In this document: positions 17,042 through 25,775 of the stretch, piece by piece
Layout: the number at the start of each line of letters is the position of its first letter
Position numbering within the stretch: the first letter of the stretch is position 1
NCBI RefSeq assembly: GCF_038397755.1
Contig: NZ_CP151637.1
Coordinates: 3,286,001-3,350,000 of the forward strand
Reading direction: 5' to 3'
Source of the DNA: Microbacterium sp. LWH7-1.2
GTDB taxonomy: Bacteria; Actinomycetota; Actinomycetes; Actinomycetales; Microbacteriaceae
DNA: 64,000 nucleotides
Position numbers and translations under genes: made by a program
Notes under the pieces: generated by a model
What the model saw: the letters and a program-made list of their open reading frames with translations, nothing else
Told to the model about the DNA's origin: nothing
Database searches by the model: none

Positions 17042-17458
17042 ATGGCAACCCACAACTCCCTCTTCTCCGAGAAGGACGTCCGCCGCACCGACAGCGGCAT
17101 CGCCGTCGCGGTGCAGCTCCCCTGGTACCGGAGCCTCTGGCTCTCGGCGGTCGACGACGTCGCGGCATCCGTCAACGGCGTCGAGATCCCGAAGGACTCG
17201 CTGCGCTTCGAGCTGCAGGGCAAGAGCTACCGCATCGAGGAACTGCCCGAGCAGTCCGAGACGCTGTGGTTCGTCGCGGACAAGCCCGAGGTCGTCATCG
17301 ATCTGGGTCGCGCACCCGAGCCCGGTGAGAAGCTGACCGTCGAGGTCGTCCTCACGATGCGTCTGCTCTACATGCAGATCATGCCGGGCGTCGACGGCGG
17401 CCCTGGCCGCTACGTCACCAACCGCGTCCCCGTCGAGCGCGAGGTCGTCCTCGCATGA
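17042..17458 (+). CDS. C-glycoside deglycosidase beta subunit (DUF6379), copy 2
   Basis: A 138-residue DUF6379 protein. It shares LPWYRSLWLS, NGVEIP, EQSETLWF, LYMQI and DGGPGRYV with the N-terminal half of the fused enzyme at 363, far more than with beta copy 1. That identifies it as the probable partner of alpha copy 2. The stop overlaps the ATG of the Gfo/Idh gene by four bases. The ATG follows GAGGATCAGCC. Confidence 0.88.
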   Translation: MATHNSLFSEKDVRRTDSGIAVAVQLPWYRSLWLSAVDDVAASVNGVEIPKDSLRFELQGKSYRIEELPEQSETLWFVADKPEVVIDLGRAPEPGEKLTVEVVLTMRLLYMQIMPGVDGGPGRYVTNRVPVEREVVLA

Positions 17459-18645
17459 CCCTTCGTGTCGCCATGATCGGCTACGGCTTCATGGGAGCTG
17501 CCCACTCGGTCGGCTGGCGTCAGGCTCCTCGCATGTTCGGTCTGCCCGACGACGTGGAGATGGCCGTCGTCGTGGGCCGCAACGCCGAGGCGGTGGCGGA
17601 TGCCGCGGCCCGGTGGGGCTGGGCGGAGTCGGCGACCGACTGGCGCGAGGTCATCGCCCGTGACGACATCGACATCGTCGACATCGTCACGCCGGGTGAC
17701 TCGCACGCGGAGATCGCCATCGCGGCGCTCGAAGCGGGCAAGCACGTGTTGTGCGAGAAGCCGCTGGCCAACACCGTCGAAGAAGCGGAGGCGATGGCGG
17801 ATGCCGCGTCCCGCGCGGCCGCTCGCGGCGTGCGCTCGATGGTCGGCTTCACGTATCGCCGTGTGCCCGCAGTGACGTTCCTGCGCGATCTCATCGCACA
17901 GGGCGCGGTCGGGAAGATCGCCCAGGTGCGCGCGGCGTACCGGCAGGACTGGCTCGTCGACCCGGACATGCCCCTTGCCTGGCGGCTGCAGAAGGAGCAC
18001 GCCGGATCGGGAGCGCTGGGTGACATCGGCGCGCACATCATCGACATGACGCAGTTCGTGACCGGTCTCGACGTGTCCGCGGTGTCCGGCGTCGTCGAGA
18101 CGATCGTGAAGCAGCGTCCGCTGCAGGGGTCGGGTTCCGGCTTGTCGGGCGTCGCAGGCGAGGGCTACGGCGAGGTCACCGTCGATGACATCGCGATCTT
18201 CACCGGGCGCCTCTCGACCGGCGCGCTCGTCTCCTTCGAGGCGACGCGCTTCGCCACCGGGCGCAAGAACGATCTGTCGATCGAGGTGTCGGGAGACAAG
18301 GGCGCGCTGCGGTTCGACCTCGAAGACCTCAACACGCTGTGGTTCTACGACCGCACCGCCCCCGAAGCCACACAGGGCTTCACGCGCATCCTCGTGACCG
18401 AGCCGCAGCATCCCTACGTCTCCGCGTGGTGGCCCGCCGGCCACATGCTCGGCTACGAGCACGGCTTCAGCCACCAGGTCGTCGACCTTGTCACGGCGAT
18501 CGCCGAGGGTGCCGACCCGCACCCCTCGTTCGCCGAGGGGCTGTCGGTGCAGCGCGTGCTCGCCGCCGTCGAGGAGAGCTCGGCGAACGAGTCGTCCTGG
18601 GTGCGCGTCGGCGCGCGGGTCTCCGCCGACACCACCGGCCGATGA
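17455..18645 (+). CDS. Gfo/Idh/MocA oxidoreductase, copy A
   Basis: A 396-residue NAD(P)-dependent enzyme. The Rossmann motif is MIGYGFMGAAHS at the N terminus, and LCEKPLA supplies the catalytic Lys of the family; residues from about 130 on form the C-terminal alpha/beta domain. It is the last gene of the beta-alpha-alpha-NTF2-beta operon. Known relatives oxidise sugar C3 hydroxyls (DgpA in C-glycoside pathways, ThuB with trehalose), so it could make or reduce the 3-keto sugar. A very similar paralogue lies at 26892; both have LRVAMIGYGFMGAAHS and HMLGYEHGFSHQV. Confidence 0.9.
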   Translation: MTLRVAMIGYGFMGAAHSVGWRQAPRMFGLPDDVEMAVVVGRNAEAVADAAARWGWAESATDWREVIARDDIDIVDIVTPGDSHAEIAIAALEAGKHVLCEKPLANTVEEAEAMADAASRAAARGVRSMVGFTYRRVPAVTFLRDLIAQGAVGKIAQVRAAYRQDWLVDPDMPLAWRLQKEHAGSGALGDIGAHIIDMTQFVTGLDVSAVSGVVETIVKQRPLQGSGSGLSGVAGEGYGEVTVDDIAIFTGRLSTGALVSFEATRFATGRKNDLSIEVSGDKGALRFDLEDLNTLWFYDRTAPEATQGFTRILVTEPQHPYVSAWWPAGHMLGYEHGFSHQVVDLVTAIAEGADPHPSFAEGLSVQRVLAAVEESSANESSWVRVGARVSADTTGR

Positions 18646-18706
18646 CCCGTTCCCCCGCGGCGATTGCGGGATAGGTTTATAGCAACAACAAAGCAAGGGA
18701 GCTTCG

Positions 18707-19714
18707 ATGCCTCGTCCGATCACCCTCTTCACGGGCCAGTGGGCCGATCTGCCGTTCGAGGAGGTCGCGCGACTCGCCGGCGACTGGGGCTTCGACGGCC
18801 TCGAGATCGCCTGCTGGGGCGACCATATCGACGTGTCCCGGTGGGACGACGACGAGTACGTGCAGTCCCGCAAGGACATCCTCGAGCGCAACGGCCTGAA
18901 GGTGTGGGCCATCTCGAACCACCTCACCGGCCAGGCCGTGTGCGACGACCCGATCGATGGGCGGCACAAGGACATCCTTCCCGCGCGGGTGTGGGGAGAC
19001 GGCGAGCCCGAGGGCGTGCGACAGCGGGCCGCCGAGGACATGAAGAACACGGCCCGGTTCGCCGCGAAGCTGGGCGTCAAGACGGTGAACGGCTTCACAG
19101 GCTCGTCCATCTGGAAGGCGGTCGCGATGTTCCCGCCGGCGTCCGACGAATGGATCGCCGCCGGGTACCAGGACTTCGCCGACCGGTGGCACCCGATCCT
19201 CGACGTCTTCGAGGAGGTCGGCGTGCGGTTCGGGCTCGAGGTGCACCCGAGCGAGATCGCGTACGACTACTGGACCGCCAAGGCCACGCTGGAGGCAATC
19301 GGGCACCGCGAGAGCTTCGGCCTGAACTTCGACCCGTCCCACTTCATGTGGCAGCAGCTGGACCCCGTGGCGTTCGTCCTGGACTTCGCGGACCACATCT
19401 TCCACGTGCACGTGAAGGAGTCGATCACCAATCTCGACGGACGCAACGGCGTGCTCGGATCGCACCTGCCCTGGGCGAACCCGCGTCGCGGCTGGACGTT
19501 CGTCTCGACCGGGCACGGTGCCGTGCCGTGGGAGCCGCTGTTCCGCGCGCTCAACGCGATCGGCTACGACGGACCCACCTCGATCGAGTGGGAGGACGCC
19601 GGCATGGACCGCCTCGACGGCGCGCCCGAGGCGATCGAGTTCGTGCGCAAGCTCAACGCGATCACGCCTCCCGCCGCCGCGTTCGACGCCGCCTTCTCGA
19701 CCAAGACCGACTGA
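18707..19714 (+). CDS. Sugar phosphate isomerase/epimerase, xylose-isomerase-like TIM barrel
   Basis: A 335-residue TIM barrel with a complete set of metal ligands: Glu in LEVHPSE, Asp and His in NFDPSHF, His in FHVHVKE and Glu in SIEWEDAG. The ATG follows AAGGGAGC. Preceding bases 18646-18706 hold an AT-rich stretch (GGTTTATAGC) that may carry a promoter, though none is clear. It heads a three-gene set with ThuA and a Gfo/Idh protein. In other bacteria this trio handles 3-keto glycosides and keto sugars, which is the likely role here. Confidence 0.87.
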   Translation: MPRPITLFTGQWADLPFEEVARLAGDWGFDGLEIACWGDHIDVSRWDDDEYVQSRKDILERNGLKVWAISNHLTGQAVCDDPIDGRHKDILPARVWGDGEPEGVRQRAAEDMKNTARFAAKLGVKTVNGFTGSSIWKAVAMFPPASDEWIAAGYQDFADRWHPILDVFEEVGVRFGLEVHPSEIAYDYWTAKATLEAIGHRESFGLNFDPSHFMWQQLDPVAFVLDFADHIFHVHVKESITNLDGRNGVLGSHLPWANPRRGWTFVSTGHGAVPWEPLFRALNAIGYDGPTSIEWEDAGMDRLDGAPEAIEFVRKLNAITPPAAAFDAAFSTKTD

Positions 19715-19730
19715 CGCGGGACTGCGGGAG

Positions 19731-19750
19731 ACCGGCCCGATGGGGCCGGT
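19731..19750 (+). terminator. Intercistronic hairpin
   Basis: ACCGGCCC and GGGCCGGT pair perfectly around a 4-base loop in the 70-base gap between the TIM barrel and ThuA genes. It could be an attenuator or an mRNA-stabilising stem, since the next gene is on the same strand. Confidence 0.55.
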
Positions 19751-19784
19751 GTTCGGCGTGCCCGGATACGAGAGGAACTCGACC

Positions 19785-20654
19785 ATGACCGATGTGCTGA
19801 ACGTGCTGATCCTGTCCGGGCACATGACCCGGGAGCACGACAACGAGCACCGCAGCTTCCGCCTGCACAACCAGTGGATCACGACGCTTCTCGAAGACAC
19901 CGGGCGCTTCAAGGTGCGGGTCGTCGAAGACCCGCGCGGGCTCGGCGCCGACATCATCGACAAGTACGACGTGCTGATCGTGGTGTTCGAGGGTCGGGAC
20001 GGCTTCTTCGAGAAGGCGGTCGGGTTCGGAGCGGAGACGGATGCCGCGATCCTGAAGTTCGTGCACGACGACGGCAAGGGGATCGTGTGGTTCCACGGCT
20101 CCGCCGCGCAGGAGGACGACTGGGGGTACCCCGACGAGTACAACGTGATGCGCGGCTCGCGGCTCACCGTCGCGGGCGGGCTGCGCCCGCGGCCGTGGGG
20201 CGAGGCGCAGCTCGACACCGTCGAGCCGCGCCATCCCATCACCGAGGGCATCAGCGCCCGGTGGACCGTCACCGGCGACGACATCCTCACGGGTGTAGAG
20301 ATCCTCGACGGGGCGCGGGTGCTGCTCACGACGTACGACGACCTGGAGTCGTACGAGAAGGCGCCCGTGTGGCCGATGTCGCACTATCCGGTCGCCATCC
20401 CCGAAGAGGGCATCGCGGCGCTGCCCGGGATGGACACCGATCAGCCGATCGCCTGGATCAACGAGTACGGCGCGGGCCGATCCTTCACGATCACGATCGG
20501 CCATGACATCGACACGTTCCGGCGCATCGAGTTCATCCGCATGTTCCCGCGCGGCGTCGAGTGGGCTGCGACCGGCGAGGTGACGCTCGAGGGCCCCGAC
20601 CGCCGCGGCGAGCGCCGGTTCCTGCCCTGGCCGTACGACAACCACGAGGGCTGA
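19785..20654 (+). CDS. ThuA domain protein (trehalose-utilisation type)
   Basis: A 289-residue protein with a class-I glutamine-amidotransferase-like ThuA fold: LNVLILSGHMTREHDNEHR at the N terminus, DVLIVVFEG, GIVWFHGSA, and a late GHDIDTFRR segment. ThuA works with the Gfo/Idh enzyme ThuB in the 3-keto-trehalose pathway of rhizobia. Here it is followed after three bases by a Gfo/Idh gene, the same pairing. It is expected to act on a 3-keto glycoside in the cytoplasm. The exact chemistry is unproven. Confidence 0.88.
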   Translation: MTDVLNVLILSGHMTREHDNEHRSFRLHNQWITTLLEDTGRFKVRVVEDPRGLGADIIDKYDVLIVVFEGRDGFFEKAVGFGAETDAAILKFVHDDGKGIVWFHGSAAQEDDWGYPDEYNVMRGSRLTVAGGLRPRPWGEAQLDTVEPRHPITEGISARWTVTGDDILTGVEILDGARVLLTTYDDLESYEKAPVWPMSHYPVAIPEEGIAALPGMDTDQPIAWINEYGAGRSFTITIGHDIDTFRRIEFIRMFPRGVEWAATGEVTLEGPDRRGERRFLPWPYDNHEG

Positions 20655-20657
20655 ACG

Positions 20658-21650
20658 ATGGTGTCGGAACTGCGGATCGGCATCCTGGGTGCCGGTGGCA
20701 TCGCCGAACGCGCGATGGTGGAGCCTGCCCACGAGGTGGAGGGCGTTCGCGTCGTCGCCATCGGCGCGAGAGACCCGGAGCGGGCTCGAGCCTTCGCGGA
20801 GCGGTGGGACCTGCCGAAGCACGGTGACTACGAGACGATCCTGTCGGATCCCGACATCGACCTCGTGTACCTCGCCCTCCCGCCGATCACCCACGCCGAG
20901 TGGGGGATCCGTGCGCTGGAGGCGGGAAAGCATGTCCTCTGCGAGAAGCCGCTGTCGGTGAACGGCACGACCGCATCAGCCATCGCCGACGCCGCTGCCG
21001 CAACCGGCCGGCGGGCGTTCGTCGGCTTCCACTATCGACTGCACAGCTTCACGCGGCGTCTTCTCGACGTCATCGCGTCGGGTGTGCTCGGCGACATCGA
21101 GCGCGTGGACGTCGACTTCAGCATCCCGCACTTCGTCGTGAAGCCGGGCAACATCCGTCTCGACGGCGACCTCGGCGGGGGTGCCGTCATGGACGTCGGA
21201 TGCTACGCGGTCGACCTCATCCGAGCGGCGTGGGGCGAGCCCGCCGTCGAGTCGGCCACGGCGGTGCTCTCCGACGACGACCCGCGGATCGACCTTCAGA
21301 CCGATGCCGTCCTGCGGCTGTCGTCAGGTGCTCCCGTGCACGTGCGCGGATCCTTCATCGGCGACGACCAGGGTGCAATGTCGTTGCGGATCGAGGGATC
21401 GGAAGCCCGCCTGGCGGCCACGAGCGTCATCGTGCCGCAGTGGGGAGCGACGCTGCGCGTCAGCGCGGGCGATGGGCTCCTTCTGGAGGAGAAGGCCGCC
21501 GAAGGCGACAACAGCTACGCGCGTCAGCTGGAGCACCTCGTCGCCGTGCTGGCGGACGGCTCTCCCAGCATCCTCGACGTTCGGCGCGGGGTGGGCACGA
21601 TGCGTGTCGTCGACGAGATCTACCGCGCCGCGGGACTCGAGCCCCGCTGA
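20658..21650 (+). CDS. Gfo/Idh/MocA oxidoreductase, ThuB-like position
   Basis: A 330-residue NAD(P)-dependent oxidoreductase. It has GAGGIAERAM for dinucleotide binding and LCEKPLSVNG with the family Lys. FVGFHYRLHSFTRRL begins the C-terminal domain. Pairing with ThuA suggests oxidation or reduction at C3 of a glycoside. The gene converges on the ROK gene at 21673 with a 22-base gap. Confidence 0.88.
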   Translation: MVSELRIGILGAGGIAERAMVEPAHEVEGVRVVAIGARDPERARAFAERWDLPKHGDYETILSDPDIDLVYLALPPITHAEWGIRALEAGKHVLCEKPLSVNGTTASAIADAAAATGRRAFVGFHYRLHSFTRRLLDVIASGVLGDIERVDVDFSIPHFVVKPGNIRLDGDLGGGAVMDVGCYAVDLIRAAWGEPAVESATAVLSDDDPRIDLQTDAVLRLSSGAPVHVRGSFIGDDQGAMSLRIEGSEARLAATSVIVPQWGATLRVSAGDGLLLEEKAAEGDNSYARQLEHLVAVLADGSPSILDVRRGVGTMRVVDEIYRAAGLEPR

Positions 21651-21672
21651 CGCGGCGTGGCGCGCCGGACGT

Positions 21673-22860
21673 TCAGCCGGCGAGCGAGTGGAAGGCCTCC
21701 GGCGAGAGCGCGTGCTCGATAGCCAGCATCCCCGCCCCGATGACGCCCGCGTTCTCGGCGGCCGCCGACGGCACGATGGCGAGGTGCTCGGTCGCGAGCG
21801 GCATCGACCGCGTGTAGACGACCTCGCGGACGCCCGCGATGAGATGCTCCCCGACGCGTGACATCGAGCCGCCCATCGCGATGACCGAGGGGTTCATGAG
21901 GCTCACGCACGCCGTCAGCACCTCGCCGATGTCGCGGCCGGCCTGGCGCACCGCCTGGATCGCGTCGAGATTCCCGCGCTGCACCAGCGCCACGACGTCG
22001 TCACCGTTCTCCGCTGCCACACCCTGGGCGCGCAGTGCGCGGGCGATGGCGGGCCCGGACGCTATGGCCTCGAGGCATCCCTGATTGCCGCAGTGGCACG
22101 CGACCGACGAGGCGCGCGCCACCCGTACGTGCCCGATGTCGCCCGCGACGCCCTGAGCGCCCCGCTGCAGCTCACCGCCCGAGATGACACCGGCGCCGAT
22201 CCCCGTCGCGACCTTGACGAACATGAGGTGCGCCGTCGTCGGCCACGCGGTCGCACGCTCGCCGAGCGCCATGATGTTGACGTCGTTGTCGACCAGGACG
22301 GGCACCTGCAGGTGCTGCTGCACCCACCCGGGCACGTCGAACCGGTTCCAGCCCGGCATGATCGGCGGGTTCACCGGCTGCCCGGTCGAGTGCTCCACGG
22401 GACCGGGCACCCCGATGCCAATCGCCACCAGCGAGCGGATGTCCCGGCCGGCCTCCTCGAGGATCGTGCCCGCCGCATCGATCACCCATGTGAGCACCCG
22501 CTCCGGCCCCTCCGCGACGGCGAGGGACTCGGTGCGGGTCGCCAGGATCGCACCCGTGAGGTCCATGACGGCGACGGTGGCGTGCGACGCGCCGATGTCG
22601 ACGGCGAGCACGACGCGCGCGCTCGGATTGAGCGCGAACTGCGAGGGAGGCCGCCCGCCGGTGGACGCGGCATCCGCCACCGGCATGATGAGCCCCATCC
22701 GCATGAGCTCCTCGACGCGGGCGGCGATGGTCGACCGGGCGAGGCCGGTCGATTTCGCCAGCTGCGCCCGCGTGCGCGGAACGCCGTCCCGCAGCAGCTG
22801 GAACAGCTCCATCGCGCCGGTTCCGGCAGCCGCCGCCGATTCGGGGGAGAGAGTGACCAC
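21673..22860 (-). CDS. ROK-family transcriptional regulator 1
   Basis: A 395-residue regulator. Residues 15-70 form a winged helix (RDGVPRTRAQLAKSTGLARSTIAAR in two short parts), and the rest is a ROK sugar-kinase-like domain with IGIGVPGPVEHSTG and the zinc motif CHCGNQGCLEA. It is downstream of the ribose-type ABC genes on the same strand, 84 bases after the permease, so it may be co-transcribed and autoregulate. A palindrome AAAAGCGCTTTT in the promoter of that operon is a candidate site. The GTG at 22860 is taken as start. Confidence 0.9.
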   Translation of the reverse strand: MVTLSPESAAAAGTGAMELFQLLRDGVPRTRAQLAKSTGLARSTIAARVEELMRMGLIMPVADAASTGGRPPSQFALNPSARVVLAVDIGASHATVAVMDLTGAILATRTESLAVAEGPERVLTWVIDAAGTILEEAGRDIRSLVAIGIGVPGPVEHSTGQPVNPPIMPGWNRFDVPGWVQQHLQVPVLVDNDVNIMALGERATAWPTTAHLMFVKVATGIGAGVISGGELQRGAQGVAGDIGHVRVARASSVACHCGNQGCLEAIASGPAIARALRAQGVAAENGDDVVALVQRGNLDAIQAVRQAGRDIGEVLTACVSLMNPSVIAMGGSMSRVGEHLIAGVREVVYTRSMPLATEHLAIVPSAAAENAGVIGAGMLAIEHALSPEAFHSLAG

Positions 22861-22944
22861 GACTCAGTCAATCAATTGCAGGGAGGTCGCCCGACCGCGG
22901 GCGCGGAGCCGACGGATGCCACGCCCCCGCGACGGCCGGCGCGC

Positions 22945-24006
22945 TCACGTCGCGCGACCCGTGGGCCTGGCGAAGCGCTGCTGCAGCAGCACCGCGATGA
23001 CGATGATGACGCCCTTGACGACGGCCTGGATCGACGAGTTCAGGTTGTTCTGCACGAACACGTTCGTCAGCGTCGTGAAGATGAGGACGCCGAACACGGT
23101 GCCCGTGATGGTTCCTCGGCCGCCGACGAGCAGCGTGCCGCCGACGACGACGGCTGCGATCGCGTCGAGCTCGAGAAGCGTGCCGTGCGTGGAGGTGCCG
23201 GCTGTCGTGCGGCCGAGGTACATGATCGCGGCGATGCCGGCGCACAGCCCCGAGATCGCATAGAGCCACATGGTGTGACGCTTGACGTTGATGCCCGCCA
23301 GGCGAGCGGCCTCGCGGTTGCCGCCGATCGCCACGGTGCGGCGGCCGAAGGTGGTGCGGTTGAGCACGACCCAGCCGATCGCCGCGACGATCGCGAAGAT
23401 CCAGATGAGGATGTCGACCCCGATGATGTCGAGGTTCAAGAACTGGATGAAGTCGCGGTCCTTCACCTGGAGCGTGCGACGCTCCGCCAGGACCTCGGCC
23501 AGTCCGCGGGCCGCGATCAGCATGGCCAGTGTCGCCATGAAGGCGACGACCTTGCCGTACGCGATCACGATGCCGTTGATCAGCCCGGCCGCGACGCCGA
23601 CGAGCAGTGCGATCACGATCATGAGGACCCAGTGGATCTGATCGGCGAGGTCTTGGATGGCGGCCAGCGTCGCGACGACCGAGGCGAGACCGAGGACCGA
23701 GCCGACCGACAGGTCGATGCCGCCCGCGGTGATGACGAGGGTCATGCCGATGGCCACGACGCCGAGGATCGACGCCTGGCGCAGGATCGTGAGCGTGTTG
23801 CTCACGCTCAAGAAGGTGTCGGGCGCGGTGATCGCCCCCACGATCACGAGGAGGAGCAGTGCCACGACGAGACCGAGGTTGCGCCCGACCGACCCCGAGA
23901 GCACGCGTCGGAAGCCGGATCTCTGGGTGGTCTCCGGTTCGCCCGCGGGCGGCGGCGCCTCGCTGGCGGTGGGGACTCCTGCAGTCCCGGTGGTCTGCTC
24001 GCTCAC
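22945..24006 (-). CDS. Ribose-type sugar ABC transporter permease (RbsC/CUT2)
   Basis: A 353-residue permease with about ten membrane segments after a hydrophilic N terminus. SVGSVLGLASVVATLAAIQ and LAMLIAARGLAEVL are typical of the RbsC/XylH family, as is the motif VVVGGTLLVGGRGTITGT. The GTG start overlaps the ATPase stop by four bases. Partner of the ATPase at 24003 and the binding protein at 25776. CUT2 systems usually import monosaccharides. Confidence 0.93.
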   Translation of the reverse strand: MSEQTTGTAGVPTASEAPPPAGEPETTQRSGFRRVLSGSVGRNLGLVVALLLLVIVGAITAPDTFLSVSNTLTILRQASILGVVAIGMTLVITAGGIDLSVGSVLGLASVVATLAAIQDLADQIHWVLMIVIALLVGVAAGLINGIVIAYGKVVAFMATLAMLIAARGLAEVLAERRTLQVKDRDFIQFLNLDIIGVDILIWIFAIVAAIGWVVLNRTTFGRRTVAIGGNREAARLAGINVKRHTMWLYAISGLCAGIAAIMYLGRTTAGTSTHGTLLELDAIAAVVVGGTLLVGGRGTITGTVFGVLIFTTLTNVFVQNNLNSSIQAVVKGVIIVIAVLLQQRFARPTGRAT

Positions 24007-25523
24007 GCGGCGGTTCCTTTCATGACGAGGTCGAGCACACCGTGCTCGTCGATCTGGGAGGCGGGGCGGGTGTCGAGGATGCGGCCGTCGGCGACGACGA
24101 GCACGGTGTCGGCGAGACCGAGCACCTCCTCGATCTCGCTCGAGACCACCACGATGGCGTTCCCCGCTGCGGCGAGCTCGCGGATGAGAGCGTAGATCTC
24201 GGCGCGCGCGCCGACGTCGACGCCCCGCGTCGGTTCGTCGAGCAGCAGCACCTCGGTGCCGTGCACGAGCCAGCGCGCGAGCAGGATCTTCTGCTGGTTT
24301 CCGCCTGAGAGCGTGATCGTGGGACGGTCGGGATCGGCGGGACGCAGCTCGAGCGACTCGATCTGCGCGCGGGCCGCAGTCCGTGCGCCGCGCTCGTCGA
24401 GGAATCCCGCCTTCGCGAACCGCCTCATCGATGCCAGCGTGACGTTGAAGTAGACCGGCTCGTCGAGCACGAGCCCCTGGCTCTTGCGCTCTTCCGGCGA
24501 GAGTCCGATTCCCGCATTCACCGCCGCGACGACCGATCCGCGCCGGAGCTCGGCGCCGGCGACCTTCACTGTGCCGTTCGTCGAGCGACGTGCTCCGTAG
24601 ATGGTCTCGAGGATCTCGGAGCGTCCCGATCCGACGAGACCCGCGAGCCCCACGACCTCACCGGCGCGAACCGAGAACGACACGTCCTCGAAGACGCCGG
24701 ACAGCGCCAGGTCCTGCACCTCCAGCACGACCGGGGCGCCGGCCGGGACCGGGGCGGAGGGTGGGAAGACGTTCGCGACTTCACGACCGGTCATGAGCTT
24801 GATGAGCTCCGCGGTCGGCGTGCCCGAGACGGGGATGCCGCTGGCCATCGACCTGCCGTCCTTCAGGACCGTGATGCGGTCGCCGATCTGGCGGATCTCT
24901 TCCAGGCGATGCGTGATGTACACGACAGCGATGCCCGACGCGGTCAGCTCCCTGACGACGTGGAAGAGATTCTTCACCTCCTCGGTGTCGAGCACGGCGG
25001 AGGGCTCGTCCATGATGATCAGCTTGATGTCGTGCGAGAGGGCGCGCGCCATGCTCACGATCTGCTTGTTGGCAGCGCTGAGCGTTCCGACCTCGGCGTG
25101 CGGCGACAGCTTGTCGTGGCCGAGCCTGCGCAGGAGCTCGCGCGTCTGCCGGGCCGCCTCCGAGCGCTTGGTGAAGCCGCCGCGTGAGAGCTCGTGGCCC
25201 AGGAAGATGTTCTCGGCGATCGTCAGGCCGTCGACGACGTCCAGCTCCTGGTACATCGTCGCGATGCCCAGCTCGATCGCGGCTTCAGGGTTCGGGATCT
25301 CGACCTGGTCGCCGAGCCAGGAGATCACACCCTCGTCGGGACGGTGAACGCCGGCGAGCGTCTTGATGAGCGTCGACTTTCCGGCACCGTTCTGCCCGAG
25401 GATGCAGTGCACCTCGCCGGCGCGCACATCGAGGTCGACACCCCGCAGTGCCCGTACTCCCGCGAACGATTTGGTCACACCCTCGACGACGAGTAATGCC
25501 GATCCATGGTCGTCTTTGATCAC
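24003..25523 (-). CDS. Ribose-type sugar ABC transporter ATPase (RbsA, two nucleotide-binding domains)
   Basis: A 506-residue duplicated ATPase. The first domain has Walker A GQNGAGKST and the signature LSAANKQIVSMARAL; the second has the degenerate Walker A GLVGSGRSE and the signature LSGGNQQKILLARWL with a Walker B LLLDEPTRG. The start is set at the GTG at 25523 because a TATGTT box ends exactly six bases before it and TCGACG lies 17 bases further up, which predicts a leaderless mRNA. No ATG suits the family alignment, and the frame further upstream has no family character. Confidence 0.9.
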   Translation of the reverse strand: MIKDDHGSALLVVEGVTKSFAGVRALRGVDLDVRAGEVHCILGQNGAGKSTLIKTLAGVHRPDEGVISWLGDQVEIPNPEAAIELGIATMYQELDVVDGLTIAENIFLGHELSRGGFTKRSEAARQTRELLRRLGHDKLSPHAEVGTLSAANKQIVSMARALSHDIKLIIMDEPSAVLDTEEVKNLFHVVRELTASGIAVVYITHRLEEIRQIGDRITVLKDGRSMASGIPVSGTPTAELIKLMTGREVANVFPPSAPVPAGAPVVLEVQDLALSGVFEDVSFSVRAGEVVGLAGLVGSGRSEILETIYGARRSTNGTVKVAGAELRRGSVVAAVNAGIGLSPEERKSQGLVLDEPVYFNVTLASMRRFAKAGFLDERGARTAARAQIESLELRPADPDRPTITLSGGNQQKILLARWLVHGTEVLLLDEPTRGVDVGARAEIYALIRELAAAGNAIVVVSSEIEEVLGLADTVLVVADGRILDTRPASQIDEHGVLDLVMKGTAA

Positions 25524-25775
25524 GGCACGAACATAACATGCGCGCAGTATCGCGTCGATGGCCCACCAAGCCACGGTTGCCGGGGAGACGGTCGTGGTTA
25601 TCCTCAGCGCGCGAGCGAAAGTTTCGTAAAAGCGCTTTTGCCGCAACTAATGCAAAAGCTGTCGCAATTTCAGTCCGCCTGCTACCGTGAGCCCGTCAGC
25701 GTGGACGCCGTGCGCCGTTGCTTCGGAGCTCGCCCCGTGCGCTGCCGCACTGCATCACATTTCAAGGAGGAAAGA
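25524..25775. promoter_or_regulatory. Divergent control region of the ribose-type ABC genes with AAAAGCGCTTTT palindrome
   Basis: This gap separates the minus-strand ATPase operon from the plus-strand binding protein. TATGTT (minus strand, 25530-25535) and TCGACG (25553-25558) form a 17-base-spaced promoter for the ATPase. A perfect 12-base palindrome AAAAGCGCTTTT lies at 25628-25639, flanked by TTTCGTAA and GCTTTTGCCGC. Similar words occur at 29616-29635. This is a good candidate operator for a ROK or LacI-type regulator. AAGGAGGA precedes the ATG at 25776. Confidence 0.6.

Noticed and set aside
18654..18670. Hairpin CCCGC/GCGGG after the Gfo/Idh gene at 17455
   Set aside because: A 5-base stem is too common in such GC-rich DNA to call as a terminator.
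22093..24195. 700-residue open frame on the plus strand
   Set aside because: Antisense to the ROK and permease genes; low-complexity Arg/Asp/His composition and no family motif.
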